Assembly: GCA_022574115.1 (NCBI GenBank)
Contig: JACZSS010000243.1
Coordinates: 1-5,386, forward strand
From: Candidatus Heimdallarchaeota archaeon
GTDB taxonomy: Archaea > Asgardarchaeota > Heimdallarchaeia > Heimdallarchaeales > Kariarchaeaceae
DNA length: 5,386 nucleotides
Direction: 5' to 3'
Both the position numbers and the translations under genes were made by a program. Shown here piece by piece: positions 1 through 4,955 of this stretch (its first letter is position 1; each line of letters starts with the position of its first letter). The notes beneath the pieces were generated by a model. The model saw only the letters and a program-made list of their open reading frames with translations. It made no database searches and had not been told where the DNA came from.

Positions 1-141
1 TTATTTATTTCTCCGGAAGCAGAAGTAACTTTCATGGCTTACAATCAGTTAAGAAATGAGGGGTGGATTGACGTCGGCGAGAATGTAGTAATTTTTTCTA
101 CAGCAAGTGGTTTTACTATGCCACATCTGTGGTTGGAGTGA
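1..141 (+). CDS. thrC: Threonine synthase-like PLP enzyme, C-terminal end only
   Basis: This is the last 46 residues of a gene whose 5' part lies outside the window. Frame 1 is open from the first base to a TGA at 139-141. The visible protein has the pattern S-P-E-A near its start, then N-E-G-W-I-D, then E-N-V-V-I-F-S-T-A-S-G-F. This fits the C-terminus of fold-type II threonine synthases, where a Pro-Glu-Gly-Ala helix is followed by 'EGWID..E.VVLFNTGSGLKY'. Threonine synthase converts O-phosphohomoserine to threonine with pyridoxal phosphate in the cytoplasm. Here the usual N-T-G-S-G is S-T-A-S-G and the usual Pro-Glu-Gly is Pro-Glu-Ala, so a diverged paralogue or a related PLP lyase is possible. 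The catalytic lysine region is not in the window. The fold is fairly secure; the exact substrate is not. Confidence 0.68.
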   Translation, partial: LFISPEAEVTFMAYNQLRNEGWIDVGENVVIFSTASGFTMPHLWLE

Positions 142-145
142 GTCG

Positions 146-153
146 TTATAAAC
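146..153 (+). promoter_or_regulatory. Candidate TATA box for the ABC exporter
   Basis: TTATAAAC resembles an archaeal TATA box and lies in the 72-bp gap after the threonine synthase-like gene. Transcription would be expected to start roughly 25 bp downstream, near 175, giving a leader of about 40 nt. A second AT-rich candidate, TTAATAAAC at 185-193, is centred about 25 bp before the ATG and would instead give a nearly leaderless mRNA. No strong Shine-Dalgarno sequence precedes the ATG, which mildly favours the second option. The two cannot be separated by eye. Confidence 0.3.
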
Positions 154-162
154 CTTCTAATT

Positions 163-179
163 TACTTGAGTACCAAGTA
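163..179. promoter_or_regulatory. Inverted repeat upstream of the ABC exporter, possible operator
   Basis: TACTTG (163-168) and CAAGTA (174-179) are perfect 6-bp inverted arms around a 5-nt spacer. The repeat falls just downstream of the TATA-like box at 146-153, over the expected transcription start. An operator there could control the exporter. Six-bp arms can easily occur by chance in a gap of this size, so this is only a candidate. It does not resemble the operator-like palindrome at 2803-2820. Confidence 0.22.
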
Positions 180-213
180 TAGAGTTAATAAACTAAAAGA
201 TTGACAAAAGCCA

Positions 214-1992
214 ATGAGTGATCGAGCCCCTATTCGTCGCCTATTGAGTTTTACAAAACCCTACAAACCTCAAATCTTCAAAGCGACCACCTTCTCAATA
301 ACAAATAAATTGCTCGACTTGGCGCCACCGTTGCTCATTGGGGCTGCGGTTGACATCGTTGTTAGACGCGAGAACTCGATAATTGGGGGGTTAGGTTTTA
401 CTAACTTAAGGTATCAGTTATATTTTCTTGGCTTGTTAACCTTCTTAGTTTGGGCAGGTGAGTCTGTATTTGAATACATGTACAAGATCCAATGGCGAGG
501 TTTAGCTCAAACAGTTCAGCATGAGCTGAGGATCGAGGCTTACGACCATATTCAGCATTTAGAATTGGAGTATTTTGAAGATCGACAGACTGGTGGATTG
601 ATGGCGGTATTAAATGACGATATTAATCAACTTGAAAGGTTCTTAGATATCGGTGCCAACGATTTAATTCAGGTAGCGACAACAGTTATTGCAATTGAGA
701 TAATGTTTTTCCTAATAAATCCAACAATCGGGTTGCTAGCGATAATTCCAATTCCTCTTATTTTGTTATTTTCAATCAAATTCCAGAAGCGGTTAGAACC
801 CAGATATGCACTCATGCGTGATAAAGTTGGCATCTTAAACGGAAGGCTCTCCAATAATCTCACTGGGATCTCAACCATAAAATCATACACAAATCAAGAT
901 TTTGAGAAAGAACGTATAACTGCATCTTCTCTTGAGTACAAGCAAAGTAATGAAGCTGCAATTGCATTGAGTTCGGCTTTTTCTCCTCTAATCCGAATGA
1001 TTATTGTTGGCGGTTTTCTTGCAATGATGATTGTGGGCGGAATTTATACCTTGGAAGGAACTTTAGAAGTTGCGGCCTACTCCATCATTATCTTCTTAAT
1101 TCAGCGTTTATTATGGCCCCTAACTCGTTTGGGTGAAACTTTTGATCAGTATCAGCGTGCTATGGCCTCAACAACCCGCGTACTGGATCTGCTGGATACC
1201 AAATCCAAAATCATAGATGGGGACACGATCTTAGGAAAAATTGAAGGAGAAATAGAATTTCAAAATGTATCTTTTGCTTACAAGAACCGGATTCATGTAC
1301 TCAAGGACTTCAGTGTTAAAATATCTAAAGGCGAGAGTATCGCTTTCGTGGGGACAACCGGGTCTGGAAAAACCACACTGATCAAGCTTATCTTGAGATT
1401 ATATGATCCCACGGATGGTGCAGTCAAAATTGATGGACACGATTTAAGGGATCTTTCTCTTTCATCATTTAGAGAAGGAATTGGTCTGGTTAGCCAAGAC
1501 GTATTTTTGATAGATGGGACTGTGAAAGAAAATATTGTTTACGGCAAACAGGATGCAACTGAGGAAGAAATTAAAATTGCGGCAAAAATTGCAGAAGTAA
1601 GTGATTTTATTAGTACACTTCCTGACAAGTACGATACCATGGTGGGTGAGCGTGGACAAAAATTATCTGGTGGACAGCGACAAAGAATTTCTATTGCCCG
1701 TGCGGTGCTCAAAGATCCACCGATACTGATATTTGATGAGGCTACGAGTTCAGTAGATAACGAAACTGAGGCAGCGATTCAGCGATCACTCGAAAAACTA
1801 ACTCAAAATAGAACAACAATCTTGATTGCCCACCGATTGTCAACAATCCGGAATGTCGATCGGATCTATGTATTAGAAAACGGCAAGATCGTCGAACAAG
1901 GAAATCATGATGAACTAGTTGATCAGGATGGTCTTTATGCAAATTTGTGGAAAGTCCAAACTGGTGCGAAGATTGCAGTCAAAGCAAAATAA
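214..1992 (+). CDS. ABC transporter half-exporter (fused permease and ATPase)
   Basis: This is a complete 592-residue type IV (ABCB-like) half-exporter that should work as a homodimer or heterodimer, pumping a lipophilic compound, lipid or peptide out of the cell. The membrane domain fills about residues 20-310, with hydrophobic segments near 22-50, 66-90, 152-168, 170-189, 255-279 and 283-303. The ATPase domain has an A-loop Tyr (Y356), Walker A GTTGSGKTT (380-388), Q-loop Q428, an X-loop-like TMVGERG (475-481), signature LSGGQ (484-488), Walker B ILIFDE (504-509), D-loop SSVD (512-515) and H-loop H540. All catalytic residues are present, including E509, so both sites of a homodimer should hydrolyse ATP. 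The ATG at 214 is the first start after an in-frame TGA at 202-204. The membrane-domain stretches FEDRQTGGLMAVLNDD and LEPRYALMR resemble exporters I recall from haloarchaea. The substrate cannot be read from the sequence. The stop codon touches that of the convergent ZIP gene. Confidence 0.93.
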   Translation: MSDRAPIRRLLSFTKPYKPQIFKATTFSITNKLLDLAPPLLIGAAVDIVVRRENSIIGGLGFTNLRYQLYFLGLLTFLVWAGESVFEYMYKIQWRGLAQTVQHELRIEAYDHIQHLELEYFEDRQTGGLMAVLNDDINQLERFLDIGANDLIQVATTVIAIEIMFFLINPTIGLLAIIPIPLILLFSIKFQKRLEPRYALMRDKVGILNGRLSNNLTGISTIKSYTNQDFEKERITASSLEYKQSNEAAIALSSAFSPLIRMIIVGGFLAMMIVGGIYTLEGTLEVAAYSIIIFLIQRLLWPLTRLGETFDQYQRAMASTTRVLDLLDTKSKIIDGDTILGKIEGEIEFQNVSFAYKNRIHVLKDFSVKISKGESIAFVGTTGSGKTTLIKLILRLYDPTDGAVKIDGHDLRDLSLSSFREGIGLVSQDVFLIDGTVKENIVYGKQDATEEEIKIAAKIAEVSDFISTLPDKYDTMVGERGQKLSGGQRQRISIARAVLKDPPILIFDEATSSVDNETEAAIQRSLEKLTQNRTTILIAHRLSTIRNVDRIYVLENGKIVEQGNHDELVDQDGLYANLWKVQTGAKIAVKAK

Positions 1993-2793
1993 TTACCCAA
2001 TAAACGTAAGTGTATACATCAAGAAAATTGCGACAGAGCCTACTCCAACTTGTAATATCCAATCCTTTCGGGCCACCTTCTTATTCAGTTCTGGAATCAG
2101 ATCGGCAATGGCCAAGTATAAGAAATTTCCAGCAGCAATAGGTAAGATGATCTCTACTAGTAAATCACTATCAACAAGTAGGGCAATAATTCCGCCTAAT
2201 AATGCGGTTAGAGCCGAAATAAAATTCCAGAGAAGTGCATTCCTAACTTTCATTCCACCTTCTACCATCACGGAAAAGTCACCCATCTCCTGTGCTATTT
2301 CATGGATGATGATTCCAACTAGGGTAGCTAATCCTAATTCAGTTGAAACTGCAAAAGTAGTAATTATAATTGCTCCATCTACAAAATTGTGTAATCCGTC
2401 TCCAAGCAGATTGACATAAACGAATGGCTTGATTATGGATCTGTCTGAAGAAGGTGACTGAGTCTTTTCGTGTTGATCATATAGTTCATCATGCTCCAAT
2501 GCGTGGTGATGATGCCAATTAACAGCTTTCTCGAGGATAAACGGGATTGAAATACCGATAATAATCAGTGTCGCAAGACTATTTGTAAAACCTGTTCGTT
2601 CAACCGCTTCCGGTAAGATATGGTAAAAGGTTGTACCTATTAACGCACCAGTTGCGAACGGAATGAGCATCTGATATAAGTTAGGAAGCGTTTTGCTCTT
2701 AGATGCCAGAGTTAGCGCTCCACTGAAGCTAATTAAACTTACAAAAAATATAGCTCCAAACCCCATTATTGCCTCACTGTTTGAAATTACCAT
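1993..2793 (-). CDS. ZIP-family divalent metal importer (LIV-1-like signature)
   Basis: This 266-residue membrane protein belongs to the ZIP family, which brings Zn2+, Fe2+ or Mn2+ into the cytoplasm. About eight hydrophobic segments are visible, near residues 9-30, 40-60, 70-88, 123-152, 153-175, 187-208, 212-236 and 245-264. The metal-path motifs are HNFVD in segment 4 (H135, N136, D139) and HEIAQEMGDF in segment 5 (H164, E165, Q168, E169). The second motif is the LIV-1-type signature HEIPxExGDF with the proline changed to alanine. The loop between segments 3 and 4 has six histidines (94-97, 101, 108) among acidic residues, a common cytoplasmic metal-binding loop in ZIPs. The segment-2 motif YHILPEA and the C-terminal stretch AAGNFLYLAIADLIPEL are also typical. 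The length is normal. The divergent DtxR-like regulator and the palindrome just ahead of the start codon suggest metal-dependent repression. Which metal is carried cannot be decided from these residues. Confidence 0.93.
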   Translation of the reverse strand: MVISNSEAIMGFGAIFFVSLISFSGALTLASKSKTLPNLYQMLIPFATGALIGTTFYHILPEAVERTGFTNSLATLIIIGISIPFILEKAVNWHHHHALEHDELYDQHEKTQSPSSDRSIIKPFVYVNLLGDGLHNFVDGAIIITTFAVSTELGLATLVGIIIHEIAQEMGDFSVMVEGGMKVRNALLWNFISALTALLGGIIALLVDSDLLVEIILPIAAGNFLYLAIADLIPELNKKVARKDWILQVGVGSVAIFLMYTLTFIG

Positions 2794-2802
2794 TTAATAT
2801 AG

Positions 2803-2820
2803 TTTACGATCAATCGTAAA
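2803..2820. promoter_or_regulatory. Perfect palindromic operator upstream of the ZIP gene
   Basis: TTTACGAT (2803-2810) and ATCGTAAA (2813-2820) are perfect 8-bp inverted arms around the dinucleotide CA. On the minus strand the palindrome lies between the ZIP TATA-like box (2822-2831) and the ATG, ending 9 bp before the start codon. A bound dimer would be expected to block RNA polymerase recruitment, the usual mode of archaeal repressors. The neighbouring DtxR-like winged-helix protein is the obvious candidate ligand. The palindrome is seen directly; its role is inferred from position. Confidence 0.65.
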
Positions 2821-2821
2821 A

Positions 2822-2831
2822 TATTATAAAG
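2822..2831 (-). promoter_or_regulatory. Candidate TATA box of the ZIP gene
   Basis: Read on the minus strand, this is CTTTATAATA, a good match to an archaeal TATA box. Its centre is about 34 bp before the ZIP ATG, which would put the transcription start near 2801 and leave a leader of roughly 8 nt, essentially leaderless. No ribosome-binding site is seen ahead of the ATG, which agrees with this. Confidence 0.5.
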
Positions 2832-2862
2832 ATTATTATTTTATCTTCATTAAGTGTAATAA

Positions 2863-2880
2863 TTTAAATGCTGTCGTAAC
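2863..2880. promoter_or_regulatory. Degenerate second copy of the operator, on the regulator side
   Basis: This 18-bp stretch starts TTTA and ends TCGTAAC. Aligned without gaps to the palindrome at 2803-2820, it matches 10 of the 16 arm positions: four of eight on the left and six of eight on the right. It lies about 47 bp upstream of the regulator's start codon. TTTAAATG (2863-2870) could also be a TATA-like element, and so could TTAATAAAAC at 2882-2891, so a protein bound here would overlap or touch the regulator's promoter. Autoregulation is inferred and weak, because the match is partial and the region is AT-rich. Confidence 0.3.
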
Positions 2881-2910
2881 ATTAATAAAACTTCAATCAC
2901 AAGGGAGTTT

Positions 2911-2915
2911 AAGGA
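2911..2915 (+). promoter_or_regulatory. Possible ribosome-binding site deciding the TTG start
   Basis: AAGGA lies 11 nt before the TTG at 2927 and is the best Shine-Dalgarno-like match at a workable distance. A second purine run, AAGGGAG at 2901-2907, is too far away. The reading frame stays open upstream to a TAA at 2795-2797 but contains no ATG, GTG or TTG before 2927, so this site supports TTG as the start. Confidence 0.4.
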
Positions 2916-2926
2916 TAGTCAAAGCA

Positions 2927-3370
2927 TTGTCGCAATCTAAAGAAGAAGAGGATCTAGCTCATTTGTTTCTGCAATTAGGTGAAAAAGAACAAAAGGTTGT
3001 GATCTTTCTTTACGAGTGGGATCGCCCTATTCGAGTAGGCGATATTAGAAGATATGTTGATTTCCCACATTCTACTCTGAATTCAGTAATTAAAAGGTTG
3101 AAGGCGAAAAATGTGGTAAACTGGGAAGAATACGGATTGGTGAACTTGGACACCGTTGGAAAAAAGATAGCAGCACATCATTTACAGCACCATATGACTA
3201 TTCATCATTTCTTTCAAGAATCCCTGGGGCTTTCAGCAGAGGAGGCTCATGCTGAAGGACTAAAATCAGCCGGGATTCTGTCTTGCAAAACCGTTAGGCT
3301 CATGAAAGCAAATATTCCGGATCGTGAGCTTGACCGATGTGGGATTATCTACGAGCCACCTCAAAAATAA
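2927..3370 (+). CDS. DtxR-like winged-helix metal-responsive regulator with altered metal ligands
   Basis: This 147-residue protein has the DtxR/MntR layout without a C-terminal SH3-like domain. Residues 20-82 form a winged helix: a first helix at about 20-31, a second near 36-43, a recognition helix near 47-60 (S49, T50, S53 and K57 exposed) and a wing near 62-75 (N-W-E-E-Y-G-L-V-N-L). A histidine-rich dimerisation helix follows (84-97, with H84, H85, H88, H89, H93, H94), then LGLSAEEAHAEG (100-111). Aligned by eye to DtxR, H89, H93 and H108 fall on ancillary-site positions H79, E83 and H98. The primary ligands C102, E105 and H106 align with L112, A115 and G116, so the classic site appears to be missing. 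C120 and C138 are extra candidate ligands. The start is TTG, the only conventional start in the long upstream frame, with AAGGA ahead of it. It is divergent from the ZIP importer, its likely target. A metal-independent role remains possible. Confidence 0.75.
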   Translation: MSQSKEEEDLAHLFLQLGEKEQKVVIFLYEWDRPIRVGDIRRYVDFPHSTLNSVIKRLKAKNVVNWEEYGLVNLDTVGKKIAAHHLQHHMTIHHFFQESLGLSAEEAHAEGLKSAGILSCKTVRLMKANIPDRELDRCGIIYEPPQK

Positions 3371-3468
3371 TATAATGTCAAATTAATGATTAACTTCAGG
3401 AACAGGAAGTTGTCTAATATTAAAATTCAAGTTAAATTCCAAATGAAAATGAATTTCTTTAATTTCGG
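3371..3468. other. Short AT-rich gap between regulator and AlkD-like gene
   Basis: No convincing gene is seen in these 98 bp. A short frame at 3443-3472 (ATG to TGA, nine codons) overlaps the TTG start of the next gene, but it is too short to support. AACTTC (3392-3397) and GAAGTT (3406-3411) are perfect 6-bp inverted arms around an 8-nt loop and could form a small hairpin. No T-run follows it, so it is not called a terminator. TAATATTAAAA at 3415-3425 is a possible promoter element for the AlkD-like gene. Confidence 0.3.
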
Positions 3469-4167
3469 TTGATTCAAGGTAGGATTGCTACCAGTTTGAA
3501 GTGGGAAAGATTAATTTACGAATGGCTGACAGATAAATCGAATTCTAATCAAAATCTCGAAAGCAAAACGAATTTTGCTAAAACCACCTTCCAAAGTGAG
3601 TCTACCAGTCTTAATGCTGTAGGAATCTCTAACCCGAGTCTGAGAAAAAAGGTTCTTGAGGCTCGTACCATGAGCTGTTATTTCCTATCAAAATACAAGA
3701 AACATGTGGATAAAACATTGTTCAATCATATTAATTCGGTGTGGATTGATTTGATTGATCACTGGACCTTGTCCGATCATCTTTGTATTGATGCATTCGC
3801 TAACCTGGATTTGAACCAAATCTCCTATACCAAGGAAATCAAGAAATGGGTAAAGAATGAAAATTTTTGGAGACGAAGATTAAGTGTCACAATCTATCTA
3901 AAACATCTGAGGAAGCATGAATGGGCGGGTTTGTTAGCACTTGAAAATATCGATAAACTAAAGGAAGACACAAACTATTACGTGAGAAAATCTTTTTCTT
4001 GGGTACTCAGAGAATCATCAAAAGTAATGAAAGAAAATATCTCTGCGTATCTGATTAATAATGTAGGTTATTTCAACAAAACAGAACTACATGAGGCATC
4101 GAAATATTGCGATCAGGGGTTTAAAACAGAATTACTTGATACATATGATCAATTAAAAATAAGTTAA
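3469..4167 (+). CDS. AlkD-like HEAT-repeat DNA alkylation repair glycosylase
   Basis: This 232-residue, all-helical protein resembles the AlkD family of DNA glycosylases, which excise positively charged alkylated bases such as 3-methyladenine and 7-methylguanine and do so without flipping the base. Matches to Bacillus cereus AlkD include GISNPSLRK (52-60; AlkD GIQTPERRQ), LSKYKKH (73-79; AlkD MQKYKKH), WTLSD (99-103), FWRRR (133-137) and SFSWVLRES (175-183; AlkD AIGWVLREY). W99, D103, W178 and R181 correspond to AlkD's W109, catalytic D113, W187 and R190, so the active site looks intact. About 27 residues that AlkD has between the GI-P-R motif and the KYKK helix are missing. The first roughly 45 residues match nothing I recognise. 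The start is uncertain: TTG at 3469 follows an in-frame TAA at 3460-3462, and another TTG at 3496 is possible. No clear ribosome-binding site is seen. The stop overlaps the convergent LivG gene. Confidence 0.8.
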   Translation: MIQGRIATSLKWERLIYEWLTDKSNSNQNLESKTNFAKTTFQSESTSLNAVGISNPSLRKKVLEARTMSCYFLSKYKKHVDKTLFNHINSVWIDLIDHWTLSDHLCIDAFANLDLNQISYTKEIKKWVKNENFWRRRLSVTIYLKHLRKHEWAGLLALENIDKLKEDTNYYVRKSFSWVLRESSKVMKENISAYLINNVGYFNKTELHEASKYCDQGFKTELLDTYDQLKIS

Positions 4168-4955
4168 GCCTCCTCAGGACTTTCTCCAAGGTAAGCTGCT
4201 AGTACTTGACGATTCTTTTGGACTTCTTCAGGCGTCCCTTGAGCAATTACTTTGCCTTCGGCTAAGACATAGATCTCATCAGAGAATGCCATAATTACAT
4301 CCATGTTATGTTCGATCAGAAATACTTCAATTCCTTTCTTATCCTTTAATTCTATGATTCGATCAAATATTTTGTTGGCCAGAGTGGGGTTCACCCCTGC
4401 GACGGGTTCATCAAGTAATAAAAGCGATGGCTGAGTCATCAACAATCTTCCAATCGCCAACAACTTTTGTTGACCTCCTGACAGCTCCTCCGCTAAATGC
4501 TCACTTACTTGACCAATTTCAAGAAAATTCAATATTACCTGTGCTTTTTTGATATTGTATTTTTCCTGTTTCATCCAGAGTCGCTTACCCAAAAACGCCC
4601 AAATTACACTTTCGCCAGCTTGTTTTTGAGGCGAAACTAACATATTTTCCAGAACCGTCATCTTGGGAAAATTCCTAGTATGTTGAAAAGTGCGAACCAT
4701 TCCTTTCCTTGCAATAATGGAAGGTTCCAGGTTGGCAATGTCGTCCGTTTTGAAAGTCACTGAGGCATCACCCTTCTCAAATTGAAGAAAGCCCGTAACT
4801 ACGTTGTAAAAAGTTGATTTTCCTGACCCATTAGGACCAATTAAGGAGGTCAATTTTCCTCTCTCTACCGCAACCGTTACACCTTCCAGTGCCTTTACTC
4901 CTCCGAAATATTTATGGACATTTTCCGTTGATAGTACATATTTTGTTTTAGTCAT
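4164..4955 (-). CDS. livG: Branched-chain amino acid ABC transporter ATPase LivG
   Basis: This complete 263-residue ATPase is one of the two nucleotide-binding subunits expected in a LivHMGF-type importer for leucine, isoleucine, valine or related substrates such as amides and urea. It has Walker A GPNGSGKST (40-48), Q-loop TFQHTR (Q91), signature ELSGGQQKLLAIGR (157-170), Walker B LLLLDEP (178-184) with catalytic E183, and H-loop IEHNMDVIM (H216). The Walker B continuation AGVNP, the TRNFPKMTVLENMLV stretch and the C-terminal 'VLAAYLGE' ending are characteristic of LivG rather than LivF. The ATG directly follows the LivM stop codon (TAGATG on the minus strand). A GGAGG at 4967-4971 on the minus strand, 11 nt before the ATG and inside LivM, should direct translation. 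The length is normal, with no sign of decay. No LivF follows, because the next gene downstream is convergent. The actual substrate depends on the binding protein, which is not in the window. Confidence 0.94.
   Translation of the reverse strand: MTKTKYVLSTENVHKYFGGVKALEGVTVAVERGKLTSLIGPNGSGKSTFYNVVTGFLQFEKGDASVTFKTDDIANLEPSIIARKGMVRTFQHTRNFPKMTVLENMLVSPQKQAGESVIWAFLGKRLWMKQEKYNIKKAQVILNFLEIGQVSEHLAEELSGGQQKLLAIGRLLMTQPSLLLLDEPVAGVNPTLANKIFDRIIELKDKKGIEVFLIEHNMDVIMAFSDEIYVLAEGKVIAQGTPEEVQKNRQVLAAYLGESPEEA

Noticed and set aside
669..890. 73-codon minus-strand frame inside the ABC exporter
   Set aside because: It lies wholly inside the membrane domain of a clear gene, has no promoter or ribosome-binding site that I can see, and encodes no recognisable motif.
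1465..1942. Two minus-strand frames (64 and 66 codons) inside the ABC exporter ATPase domain
   Set aside because: Both are antisense to the conserved nucleotide-binding domain and their proteins resemble nothing. They are explained by the codon pattern of the sense gene.
1919..2419. 166-codon open frame on the plus strand opposite the ZIP gene
   Set aside because: It is antisense to a well-supported ZIP gene and overlaps the end of the ABC exporter. Its protein is rich in Ser, Pro, Thr and Ile without any recognisable domain, as expected of a shadow frame.
3383..3393. TTAAT-G-ATTAA palindrome after the regulator
   Set aside because: The arms are only 5 bp and made of A and T, which is expected by chance in this AT-rich gap.
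3392..3411. Hairpin with 6-bp arms as a terminator of the regulator gene
   Set aside because: It has a short stem, an 8-nt loop and no following T-run. Archaeal termination relies mainly on T-runs, so the evidence is too weak for a terminator call.
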